Shown here: positions 13,150-24,700 of the stretch, piece by piece
Layout of the letters: the number at the start of each line of letters is the position of its first letter
Position numbering within the stretch: the stretch's first letter is position 1
Source: Hypomyces perniciosus
Lineage: Eukaryota; Ascomycota; Sordariomycetes; Hypocreales; Hypocreaceae
DNA length: 64,000 bases
Assembly: GCA_008477525.1 (NCBI GenBank)
Contig: SPDT01000015.1
Coordinates: forward strand, 1-64,000
Reading direction: 5' to 3'
Made by a program: the position numbers and the translations under genes
Notes under the pieces: generated by a model
Databases searched by the model: none
What the model was told of the DNA's origin: nothing
The model's input: the letters and a program-made list of their open reading frames with translations, nothing else

Positions 13150-13540
13150 AAGGGATAATAGTATAGCAGTAAAGGCAGTAGCAGTAGTAGAGGTAAAGGT
13201 AAAGGTAGCTGCGGGAGTAGCTGCAGTAAAAGTAACTATAAAAGTAGCTACTAGATCAGCAGTAGCAGTAATAGGGGCAGGGGCTAGAGTAAAAGCAGCA
13301 GCTGCTTTAACAGTAAGGCGCGCTTTATAAGCAGCTGCAATGGCAGCAGCACAGCGCGCGTTAAAAGCTGCAAAAGCCGCAGTATCCCTTAACTAGGCTA
13401 GATTAGCTGGCGCAGGAGTAGGAACTAGAGTAGGAGCTGGCGCAGGAGTAGAAGCTGGAGCAGGAGCCGGCGCAAGAGTAGGAGCAGTAATAGGCGTGGC
13501 TGTTTGGCTAGCCGAGCGACTAATGCTAGGATAAGCTACT
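13150..13540 (+). other. CopA Ala/Val/Gly-rich tail
   Basis: A low-complexity stretch is unusually GC-rich for this window. In the forward frame of position 13181 it reads alternating Val, Lys and Ala, then an Ala-rich segment (AAAMAAAQRALKAAKAA), then Gly-Ala-Val repeats. It is in the same frame number as the RNase H core at 12131, so it may be a C-terminal extension of pol. Equivalent tracts exist in CopA-2 (27410-27710), CopA-3 (35710-35990) and CopA-4 (36360-36660). Read backwards it gives Pro/Thr/Ala-rich open frames that are only shadows. Its function is unknown. Confidence 0.6.
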
Positions 13541-14017
13541 TTTAGGGGGCAACTACAACTACGCTTTACCGATAAAGTATTTTTCTTTTGCGATTTCGCT
13601 GTTAGCTAATAAATACACAGCGCAAAAGGAATTAGTTAAAAGTGTAAGATTTATAGCAGGAGCTATACTGCTATTACTGTTAATATTAATATTATTGTTA
13701 ATATTAATAATAATAATATTAATAACTGAAAAAGAAAAGCGAGGAATAAGGCTAAAGGGCAGTTAATATACCCATTCTAGCTGTTTAGGATTAATTTACT
13801 TACTTAGGAGCTTTATTATTTAACTTCCTATTATTATAAAATAATAATAGCTATAGCGTTTATATTCCTTTTACCTCTATAATAGAATATTAATATATAT
13901 TTATAATAAAGAGTTTCTAATTAAATAAAAGAGGCTTTAAGAGCGCGGCTAGTTAATTATAATACTATAGATAGGCTAAAGTAGCAGTTAATAAGGTATT
14001 GGGAATAGCTTTATTAA

Positions 14018-14027
14018 CTAGGGGGTA
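14018..14027 (+). other. CopA-1 polypurine tract
   Basis: The bases CTAGGGGGTA stand directly before the 3' LTR. They are the likely primer site for plus-strand cDNA. The same block precedes the 3' LTR of CopA-2 (28198-28206) and, reversed, follows the 3' LTR of CopA-5 (from 29815). Confidence 0.75.
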
Positions 14028-14293
14028 TATTAGGTTAAGTAGGCTAAGGCTTTACCGCTTATTAGCGCTAGGGAGCTTTTATCTGCTATATAAGTAGATA
14101 TAAGCTAATATATATATTATATAAGCGATGTATTAGACTATATAGGCGCTTATAAACCTCCTGTATACTGCTTCTTCTTTATATTAGGTATATATATATA
14201 TAGCGAGGCCACTACAGTATATTCTCTTTTATAAAATAAAGCTTCGTTTCCCATTTCTCTATACTCTATATAGCTGTACCGCGCTCCGCCATA
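14028..14293 (+). repeat. CopA-1 3' LTR
   Basis: This LTR is 266 bp, the same length as the 5' LTR. It begins TATTAGGTTAAGTAGG, with the first TG changed to TA as RIP would do, and ends CGCGCTCCGCCATA. The duplication TTAAT follows. Confidence 0.9.
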
Positions 14294-17254
14294 TTAATAT
14301 TAAAGGTTAATATCCTTTAAAGGTATTTTCTATTATAATAATATATAAAGAAATTATAAAAAGCTATAAAGAATAATATTCATATTCCTATAAAGCTGCT
14401 TTATTTTTATAATATGTTTATAAAAATATTTTCATTAAGCTTTAATAATTAAGATACTTTATATTCCTGCTTATTTATTTTGTATTAAGTTTATTTAAAT
14501 TAGGTTTATATAGTAAATAGATGGGTTTTTATATAATTAAATACATAATATTATAGTAGTTATTTAAATATTTATTAAATTAAGTCGCTTATATAATACT
14601 ATTACTATAGGCTTATTAAATATTAATTTATTTAATTTAAAGAGTTATATTAAATTTTATTAATATAAGAATTAATAGCTATTAGCTATAAATATGATTA
14701 AAACTAATATTAAAGGTTTATATACTATTATTTATACTTTAATTATTAATTCATTATAGTTATTAAATTAATAAATATAATAGTAATTTTGCTATAATAT
14801 TAATATAAAGGTTATATCTAAATCCCTTTTTTTATATTAAAGTATTATTTCTTTCCATATATCTTTAATATAGGCTTAAAATTTAACTTTCTTTTTAATC
14901 CTTTTTTTATTTTTGTTAATATTTCTTTTTACTTTTTACTGCCACTATAAAGTATTTACTTGAAAGGTTTACTTAAAATATTAAGATCATATAAAACAGT
15001 TATTAAGCTACAAATTATTAATATAGTATAGGTTTAAAGGCAATAATTTATTTAATAATATTATAAATTAAAGGTAACTATTAGTATAGGCCAGTTAATA
15101 TTAAAGTTATATTACTATAGCTATAATATTTTAAAAATTAATAGGTTTTAATTTAAAAGATTAATAACAAAGAATATATATAGCTGTTATATTCCATTAT
15201 ACCTATATTTAAAATTATATAGTTAATAAACTATACTACTACTTTACTATTAATTAAAATAAAGCCTTTTAGTTTAAGGATTTATATTATTAAAATTTAA
15301 GACTTTTAAAGGAAGTATTAATCTATAAAGCTGTATATTTAATAGCTACTATTAATAAAGGTTAATATAATTATTCATAAATATATAAAAAATAATATAA
15401 TATAAATATATAGTAATTTACTATTTATAATATTTAAAATTAATAGTCTATTATTAATAACAATTTATTATATTTATAAAGGCATTAAATTTATAGGCGA
15501 TTTTATTATTTTATTGCGCTTTTTAATATAATATTATTAAAAAGCTACTCTTTTCTTTACTTTTTTACATTAAAGGTTATATTTTATATAAATATGTTAC
15601 TAAAGGTAACTAATCTTTTATAAAGCTAGTTTTATTAATATAGTATAGGAATAGGTTTCTATAGTATAATAAGTTATTTCTTTAAGCTAAAAAATACTAA
15701 TACTATAAAAATTAAAAAATAGGAATTTATAATGCTAGTATACTGTTTCTTTAACTTAATAGATATACTTTACTTTACAGTACTATAATACTATTACTTT
15801 AATATATTCTATATTTTAAAAAGCTGCTACTATATCCTTATAAAGTTGAAACTTTTATAATATTATCCTTTTACTTTTTTATATAGTTAGTAACTATATA
15901 TAAACTATTATAATGATAATATAGGTGATAAAGTTATTAATATTTTTTATATTATAAAGTAAAGACTATAGTATTTGATTATATAAAATTGCCTATATTC
16001 TTTTACTTTAAAGGATTTAGTTTGTTTTAAAGTAAAGGTTATTTAAAAGTATAGTTATTATTTAGTTTTTTAAACTTATAATTACCTTGAAATTTAATAT
16101 AATAAATTTACTTTTTAAAGTTATAATAAACTTTGTAATTAAAGGCTTTTTAAATAGGCTAATTATGTTTATTTATAGGCTTATTACTTGTATTAATAAA
16201 GGCAGTAGTTATTTTTAAAATAATTTAAAATAAAACGTATTTACCTTTTAAATATTAATTTTATTTGTTTAAGCTGCTAGTTTATAGAATTTAATAATAA
16301 AGTTTTAAAATAGTTTATTTATTATATAATAAATATTACACTTTTAAGTAATAGATTATAAACGGTTAAAGGTTTTATATTATAAATTTAAAAATTTAAT
16401 AAAAGTTTTACTATTTCTTTATTTTTATATTATATAATTATCGTTTTTTATTATAATAGAGTTAAATAATTTTTATATTAAATTATAAATATTACTATTT
16501 AATTAATTATTAATATAAAAGATATATTTCTAAAAAGTATTAAAATCTTTAATCTTAATTATAATATTATATAATATAATAAAACGCTAATTTAAATACT
16601 TTTATTAATAGGTTTTTATATTTTAATCTTAAATATTAAATTTATTTTTAAAGTTATTAATTTAATACCTTAAAGTATTATTACTGTTAGCTTTAATAAA
16701 TATATTAATTATATTACTTTAGCTTTAAACTTTATATTAAATTACCTTCAGGTTTTTAATAATAGCTATATTTCTATACTATTTTTCTTTTAAAGTTATA
16801 CTAAAGTTATACTTTTAATTTAAAAGTAATTAAAGATAATATTAAAGAATTATTTAAGCTTTAGTATTTAAAGCTATAAAGTTAGGTTATTATTATTATT
16901 ATAAGCTTTTAAAATAGTATAGATATAAGGCTAGTTATAGAAATAATTGGTAAATTCTACCTTTTAATTAAAGTTCCGTTTTATACTTTATATATTTACT
17001 TTAATATTTTAAAGTTAAATGCAGGCTAGGGAATTGAATATAGGCTAAAAGGCTAGGCTATCGCATATTCTTTACTGTAGGGATATAGGCTATTAAGCTT
17101 AAGGTCTTGCTATAGTTAAGGATTAGTAAAATCCCTGTAAAATATAAGGCTTTTTTATAGTATTGCGATTAGGCTATTAGCGACTTTATTAATTTTCTTT
17201 AAGTAGGGTTAAGAGCTAAAGGTAATAGTATAGTTATTATAAAAAGGTATAAAC
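14294..17254 (-). pseudogene. GypB-2 gag and protease remnant
   Basis: This is the upstream half of GypB-2, continuing the - strand Gypsy element interrupted at 7158. The piece from 17230 to 17030, reverse-complemented, matches GypB-1 at 52590-52790 (leader and start of gag) almost base for base apart from C/T and G/A changes. The rest holds decayed gag and protease frames with stops. No intact motif survives that I could name. Size and spacing agree with GypB-1. Confidence 0.75.
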
Positions 17255-17416
17255 TATTATAGTATATAGAATAGTAAGTTAAAGTAATATCTTTATTATA
17301 CTTTAAATAAAGTAAAGAGCCATAAAAATATAGGTTAAAGGTATAGGACCAAGTTATTATATAAGGATATATATAATGTTAATAAGTTATTAAAGGACAG
17401 GCTTAGTACTATAATA
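17255..17416 (-). repeat. GypB-2 5' LTR
   Basis: The 162-bp LTR in reverse orientation matches the two GypB-1 LTRs along its length with RIP changes, including the central blocks around AAGTTATTA and GGTATAGGAC. Its ends read TATTATAGTAT and GTACTATAATA, decayed forms of the TGTCACGGCAC inverted ends. It is followed by TTAA (17417-17420), which may be the 4-bp duplication, but the partner copy was not found. Confidence 0.8.
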
Positions 17417-20400
17417 TTAATATTAATAAGTTTATAAACCAGTTATTAAATTTAAAATAGGCTTAAATAGCTATATTTATTAGCGTTAAGTTATTTTATG
17501 TATAAGACTATATGAAAGTTAAATAAATACAGGAATTTAACTTTCTTAACTATTTAAGTTTGTAGGTAAAGAAATTCTTATATATAGTATATAGTTATTT
17601 TTATAAAAGTTAAAGTAATAAAAATACCTATATTTATTAAAAATATAAATATATTAATATTTAAAGAAATAGATTGATCCTATAAAAATTCACTTTTTTG
17701 AATGATATACTAAAAGCTTAAAGTAATATTTAATTAAAGGTAAAGGCACTTTTTAATATATTTTAAAGTACTATAATTTTAGCTTAAACTGCTTTAATAA
17801 TTGCTAATCCTTTTATAATTATATAACGTATTGCCTTTAAATTAAAGTTTAGGATATGTTTTTTACAGGAAAAGGTATATAAGAAATTATAAATATTTTT
17901 AATATAAAAGTATTATTTACCTGCCTTATAATTATGCATTTATATAAAATTATTATAGTAATAATTATTTAGTTTAATTATTATATTAATATATTATTAT
18001 AAAAAGCTGTTCATATATTAATTAAATTACAGGTAAATTTATAATAGTTAATAGCTATATGAATTTATAATAAAATTAATAGTAAAGTTTTATTTATTTA
18101 AGTTTAAAAGGCTTTTAGTATAGCTTAAAGATATTTAGCTAATATAGTAAAAGAGTAAAGTTTTTAGTTTATTTTTTATAGGCCATAAAAACAAAGTAAA
18201 AGAGTAAAAGTCTTTGTTTAAATAGGATATTATAGTAAAAAAGGAAAATAAATATAATTAAATAATTTTAAAGCAGGATTTAAAGTAAAGGCACTACTTT
18301 AATTATAGCGAAATAGAATTATATTTAAAAAAAATAAAAAAATAAACAAAGGCAGAATACAATATTATTTTTGCCTTTTTATAGGCATAAAGATATAATC
18401 TAATATATAAAAGTAGTTTCTTTATTATATATAAATCACTACTCTTTTAAAGTAACCTTTATAACTTACTTACTTTTTATTTTCTTTTTCTCTCTTTTCT
18501 TTTTTCTTCTCCTTTTAATCCTTTGTTAGTTATTATATAATTATAAAAAGTCCTAGTAAAAAGCCTGTTACTAGTTACCTAATATAGCCGACTTTATTAT
18601 AATACTTATTGCAGGCAAGAAAACCTTTAATAAAATTTCTTTATTTTAAAAAGGTTAGACTTAGCTTTATCTCCCTGCTTAGGCATTCACTTTAAATAAA
18701 GCTTTAATATATAAATATTATTTAATTAATATCTTTGTTTTAACTTTATTTAAATTTAAAAGTATTTCGCTATCTAGATTATACGTAATATTAATATTAG
18801 TTAATTAAACTTATTAATTTATTTAAAAATTGCTTTCTCCTTTTTATTTATACTATCCTTATCTTTATTCTTATTTATAAAAGGTTATACCTTAAAAAAT
18901 ACTTTTAGCGCTATAGTTTTAAAAACTTTTAGTTATATCTTTACAATATTATATACATTATTAAAAGAAGCTCTTTAAGCCTATTTACATTCCAGTAAAG
19001 ATTTTATATATTTATAAATAGTTCTTTTATACTCTTTTTAAGCAGATAAAGTATATTAAAGCCTTATTTATATCATTTTATAGACAATATAATCTTTAAT
19101 TCTATTAAAAGTGCCTTTAAACTTAATTTATTATTATTATAGCTATTAAGAATATATCTTATTCCCTTTTTACAACTATATCTCTATCTTTAATTGCTAA
19201 TAAAAGACTATTTTAACTGCCTTTAATTTAAGGCCTTTTTTTATATTTAATAATATCCTTTTAATTACTAGCTTTAATAAAGTAACTAAAGTATAGCTAC
19301 TACTTTCCTTAAAGAAGATTAAACATATACTTTTATTAAGCCAGTAATCTCTAGCTATTTTAATCTTTTAATAGCGTTTTATTTTATAAAAGACTTTCTT
19401 TATTTTAAAGGAAATAAAAAAGCAAAAAGTTAAGTAATTTAATAGGTTTAAAAGCTTATCTCGGCTTTTATTATTAAAAAATAAACAGTTAATAAAGAAA
19501 AGTATTTAATAAATTACTTAATCTTACAGCTCTTTTCTTTATAGTATATTTAAGTTATATCTTTTATAGGTAAGGCAGTAGACTTTAATTTATAGCTATG
19601 TTTTCCCCTTCAAAAGTAATACCTAGCAGCTATTTTCAAAAATATCACTGCTTATCCTCCCCTATATATCCGTTATATAAAAGTAGTTATCTTAATTTAT
19701 TTTATTCTTTCCAGGAATAGCTACCTTAAAGTATTATAAAAGACTGCGTTTTAAATAAAATATCTTTTTTTTCCTTTAACCTGCAAATATATACTTTAAC
19801 TCTTAGCTAAACTATTTAATTTTATTAACTATATATTCTTTTAATAGTTAAAGGGTTTCTATAAAACTCTTTAAACTTTTAATTATAAATAACTTTAATT
19901 ATTACTCTATTAACTACTTTATCTTTAAATAAACCATTATTTACCTTTAAGCTATTATTTATAAAAGTCTTTTTATTATAGTTCTAGTATTATATTAATA
20001 TTATATAAACTACAATTTTAAAGAGATTTAAAGCTTTTTAATACTTAAATTTATAAAAGTAAAAGCTTAAATTACAAGTAATCCCCTTTTTACTTTTATA
20101 TTAAATTATCGGTTATAAATTCAATGATACTTTGAAAAGAAAAGTATTTTAACTTTTGTGTACTATAAATATATATATTTAATATAATAAATAGGTTTTA
20201 ATAATCAATGTATATAAAGTAAAGATTGAACTATTTAAAGTTTTATTAAATAAATATAATAGTTATATTAAGGTTATAAGGTTTTAAAGGCATTATAAAG
20301 CTTTATATTAAAAAGGTTATTATAGCTTTAAAAATATATAATATAGTAGCTATATTTAATAGTTAACTATAGTTAAAGCTATTAATTATTTTAAAATTAT

Positions 20401-20550
20401 AATTTTTAAAAGTTTAATATTTAATAGTAAAGGTATTTAGTTTATACTAGTATATAGAAAGTTAATAGGGTAAAGGAAAAGTAGTATTTACATTACTTAT
20501 TTCTTTTAGCATTAGCGAATATACTGAGTTTTTATGGTATATATTTTAAG
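17417..20550. other. Unclassified RIP-decayed sequence
   Basis: About 3.1 kb is AT-rich and without an intact gene. On the - strand, long frames with interspersed stops and many Lys, Gln and Leu are visible between about 19560 and 18850, and a short Cys-containing trace lies near 18620. I could not match these to a named domain. The stretch sits between the 5' LTR of GypB-2 and the 3' end of CopC. It may contain the missing 3' LTR of CopC, part of the repeat into which GypB-2 inserted, or both. Confidence 0.4.
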
Positions 20551-20557
20551 GTAGGCG

Positions 20558-20697
20558 GTGTAACTGGTTTTAGCTTAATTATTATTGTTAAGGAGAAAAG
20601 AGAATTCCTAACTTATACCGAGGTTCCTTTAAAACTTAGTCTTAGTATTAGGCCTAATTCTAAGTCTAGTTAAAATAGAAAGGTTATCCAGTTATAC
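20558..20697. mobile_element. Possible 140-bp inverted-repeat element
   Basis: A patch less mutated than its surroundings is bounded by imperfect 10-bp inverted ends, GTGTAACTGG on the left and CCAGTTATAC on the right (one mismatch, explainable by RIP). No target duplication is evident and no second copy was seen in the window. It could be a miniature transposon or a chance inverted repeat in the 3' region of CopC. Confidence 0.3.
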
Positions 20698-20739
20698 TAA
20701 AATCCTTGCTTTTTAGCCTTCCTTTTTACTACTCCCTTT

Positions 20740-21460
20740 AAAATAAATACTATCTTATATAACTTTAAAGTAGATATAGGATCTAAATATAAGAAAATAA
20801 TGAAAATATAATAATAGAAAAAGGATAGTTAATATAGCTAAAAAATAATAATAGAGAAAGGATAGTTAATATAGCTAAAAAAAAAAAAAAGGATAATTAA
20901 GTGCTATAAGAAAGAAAAGGTAAAAACCTTATATATAAGTATTAAGTAAAAGCTTAAGGTTAAAGAGACTTATAAAGTTCCTTTGCTTTAAACTTAAAAA
21001 AGGCTTTATAAGCCTATTAGTAACTATTTTACCAGTTTCTAGATAATTAACTATAATAACGCTATTTTAACCTATTCCTTAATATAATTAAATTATAATA
21101 AATTATATTTGACTTTATAATAAAAGGTAAAGTTATTTAAAGTAGAAATAGTACTTTTATTATAATTAAATAAAGAGATTAGCTGTTTAATAAGTTAATT
21201 TACCTCTTTATATAGGCTAAGAAGCTATTAAATCTCTTTAATAGCTGTTATAAAAGCTATAAAATCTGCTTTTAATGTAAAAAGACAGATAATTAAACCC
21301 TTTTTAATTTTTAGTTAATTAGCTTATTAGTAACCATTATAAGATAGCTATAAATTAATTTCCTTAACTTGTTATCCCTAGTAAAATTATTACTATAGTA
21401 ACTAATAGGTATAGGATTTGATTTTCTAGTATATTAAATAACTATATCTTAAATATTATT
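20740..21460 (-). pseudogene. CopC RNase H remnant
   Basis: On the - strand from about 21455 to 20990 a Copia RNase H reads with RIP stops. First comes YSNNFTRDNKLRK (family pattern YSDADFAGD with RKSTSGY), then LSVFLHCK-like residues, then an SLY-N-KS-TL block, and finally YYN with LR for the KHID-RYH motif. The preceding YLNN-like part, YTRKSNPIPI, continues without a gap on the other side of the CopA-2 insertion. Asp residues have become Asn. The position after RT and the exact joining across CopA-2 make the call firm. No intact 3' LTR could be found beyond it. Confidence 0.75.
20810..20880. repeat. Tandem duplication, period 37 bp
   Basis: Two copies of a 34-bp unit that contains GGATAGTTAATATAGC lie at 20810-20843 and 20847-20880 and differ at one base. 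They are followed by a run of A to 20890. The repeat lies just downstream of the CopC RNase H remnant, near where its polypurine tract and 3' LTR would be expected. Confidence 0.8.
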
Positions 21461-21726
21461 TGTTGGGTTAAGTAGGCCGGGGCCCTACCGCTTATTAGCG
21501 CTAGGGAGCTTGTATCTGCTATATAAGTAGATACAAGCTGACATATACGTCGCGTAAGCGATATGTCAGACTATACAGGCGCTTATAAAGCGCCTATACA
21601 CAGCTTCTTCTTTATGTTAACTATATATATATATAGCGAGGCCACTATAGTATATTCTCTTTTATAGAATTAAGCTTCGTTTCCTATCTCTCTATACTCT
21701 ATATAGCTATGCCTCGCTTTATTATA
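21461..21726 (+). repeat. CopA-2 5' LTR
   Basis: This 266-bp LTR begins TGTTGGGTTAAGTAGGCC. Four inverted repeats follow one another in its first half: 21483-21506, 21507-21539, 21538-21569 and 21578-21594. It ends CTTTATTATA and is followed by the primer site ATTATAAGCGTAGG. Confidence 0.9.
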
Positions 21727-24700
21727 ATTATAAGCGTAGGCAGTAACTCTAACTAAGTTACTAGAAACTTCTATTTAATATTATTTTTTCCTTTATACTT
21801 TTTCCATTATTGCCTTTTATGCTATAGAATTTATTTTTTATAATAGATAATATAGGAGATTTTTGTTTTATAAAGCTAAAATTACTAAGATAATAGATTA
21901 AATAAATAACTGTTTTTATAAATTATATAACTACTGCTAAAATATAAAAAAGGATTTATCTTAATCTCTTTAAAAAGCCTAGTAACTATTTCCTTACTCC
22001 TCTAGTATTTACTTTTACTTAAATAAAGAGGAAAGTAACTAAAGAATTTAAAAGGAGAGTCAAAGTTAATCAAATTACTGCCTATTAAAATAGTTTCCTT
22101 TAAAAGTATTAAAACGCTATTAATATAAATATAGAAAAGAGGAAGGTTAAAACTATAATTTAAAGGTAGATTTAAAAGGCTATTAACTTTAACTTTTATA
22201 ATTTAACTTTAACTAACTCTAAAGCTAAAAATCTATAGTTTACTACTATTAAAGTAGATAATAATAATAGTAATAAAGATAATATATAAACCTAGTTTTT
22301 TATTTGCTAGATTATTAAAAAGTTTAAAAACTGCCTCTCTTTTGCAAGGAAATAATTAAAAAAAAAGTATATATCTTTTATTAATAAATCCTGTATAATA
22401 TTATATATAGGAGTATAAAGCTAGAAGTATAGTATATAAATAAATAATGCGCCTATATATATACTGTTTAGTATAAGCTTCTTAAAACTATAAGAATATC
22501 TTTTTAAATAGCGTTTTTAAAAGCTATTAAAGCTTACTATACTTTAAGCTTTACTTTATATTATTTATATTATATAGATATATTAATTAAAAGCAGTAAG
22601 TTAAAAGAGATTTCTACTTTTAATTAATTTAGTTAACCTGTTTTAAATAATATAAAGAATATAGTAAATAATATTTAAAGCTTATATATAATACTTAAAA
22701 ACTGCTTTAATAATATAATAGTAAATAATAATATAGGTTTTAAGCTAGTAGTTAATAAAGACTATCTATATAATATAGAGAAGTATATTTAAGCGCTAAT
22801 AGAATATAATAAAGTATAAGCTACGTTTACTAGAAAGTTTAATAAGAAAGGAAAGTATAAGCTTTTTTAGGAGTAAGTTAATAAGATTTGCGTGCGCTTT
22901 TAAAAAGATAAATAGGCTACTTTACGCAAAAAGTTTATATAGAAAGGTATAGATTTATTTACCTTAAAGAAAAAGGCATTAACCTATACCTTTAAATAGC
23001 CTTAATTTCTTTAAACTTATTTAATAAAGAAAACCCTACTATATATTTAATAAATGTATTAATATATATAAATATAAGGGATAGACTTTATAAGTTCTTT
23101 TAAAGTATTTTCTTTAATACCTATAGTACTATTTATAAATAGCAAGAATTGCCTTATCCCTAACTCTTTTATTTTAAATATAGAAAATAACTATATTAAA
23201 GTAGGCGTAATTAAGTATTGAATTTTAAAGACAGGATATTATTTAATTCAGAATACTATCTATACCCTATTTAAAGGAATTATATATTTCATTAAGCTTA
23301 TAAATATTGCTATTATAAAAGGATTTTATATTAATATTATATTGGCTTTTAAGCTATATAAAGTAAAGGTTTAGTTAATAGGATATAATAATATACTTTA
23401 TATTAGTATAGTTAATTTAAGCATTATAGTGGCTAAAGTAAAGTATAGGTATAACCTTTTATTTCTTTAATATAAACCTTTATTTTTTTATACTGCTTTT
23501 ATATTTAAATGCTATATTTTAAGCAGCTTAGTAACTTTTTCTTTACTTTTAAATATATATAATAAAGTATATACTATAATAAAGAGAAGAAGATTAATAT
23601 ATAACCCTTTATTACTATACTTTAACTTAAAATACCTTTAGTATTTATAATCTAGGCATTTTAGGTTTATAGCGCTAAAGGCATTAATTAAAAACGCTAA
23701 GTATATAAAAATAAAAGGAATAAAGTATATAGACTATAAGTTTTACACTTTAATATATATATTATAGGTTATTTTATATACACTATTTAATAGATAAGTA
23801 TTAAAACCTTTCTTTACGGTTTACTAGATCTTTAATATTCTTTTTAAATTTATAAATATAATTAAGATATAATATAATATTTTTGTGTATTATATTAAAT
23901 AGGATAATAAAAAAGCTATAATAGCGATTAAAGGTTTAATGTACTATTAGCTTTAAGCGGATAAAGAAGGAATTATTTTTAAGCTTTCTTTTTCCTATAC
24001 TTATAAACTAAATAGCGCATTAAAGTATACAGGTTAAAAAGTAATAACTAAATTAATTAAAATATTTAATTATATTAATCTTTTAAATAACCTATTGCCT
24101 AAAAGCACTAAAGTAATAGTATATTTAATTAATATAAACCCTTTATTTATACTTCAAACAATATTACTAATTCATAAAATAAAGTAATAGTTTTATAATT
24201 TTACGCCTTTTATTATAAAGGAGCTTTCTATAGACCTATAGCCAGATTAAAATAAAATCTATACCTATAGCTGCTGCGCTTATATATTTAATACAGACTA
24301 TAAAGCTAACTAGAATAAAAAAGAATTTAAAACTAAGCTTAAAAGCTTAATTAAATACTTTATTAAATATACTGTAAATAATATATATTGCATTTAGTTA
24401 CTTTATTTAATAAAGGTAATTATTATAAAAAATTTATAGTTTAATAAAAATACCTTTTTTAATAGTAAAAAAGAGATTATAAATAAATTTATTATAGTTT
24501 AATGAAATAAACTATTTAAAAAGGTTAAAAGAAAGGAATTAGGGTTTATACTTTTTTTAATATATATTCTTATAGTAAAACATACCTTTTTAAGTAATAA
24601 AGAAATAAAGAGTTTACCTTTAAAAGTAAATAAGCTTTAAAGTATTAAAATTAATTTAATAACTGTTTAAGCTAAACTATTAATATATTTAAAAGTATCT

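Larger units (their letters stand above)
7159..14293 (+). mobile_element. CopA-1, complete but dead Ty1/Copia element
   Basis: This is a 7.1-kb LTR retrotransposon with both LTRs (266 bp each), a primer site, gag, a pol in Copia order (protease, integrase, RT, RNase H) and a polypurine tract. It is flanked by a perfect 5-bp duplication, TTAAT. It inserted into GypB-2: the Gypsy sequence resumes at 14294 with spacing equal to that of the intact Gypsy copy. The whole coding region is riddled with TAG and TAA codons, and the RT motif has lost one Asp. It is the best reference copy of the family here. Compared with CopA-2 and CopA-3 it lacks some 70-90 bp near 8895, just after the protease. Confidence 0.9.
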
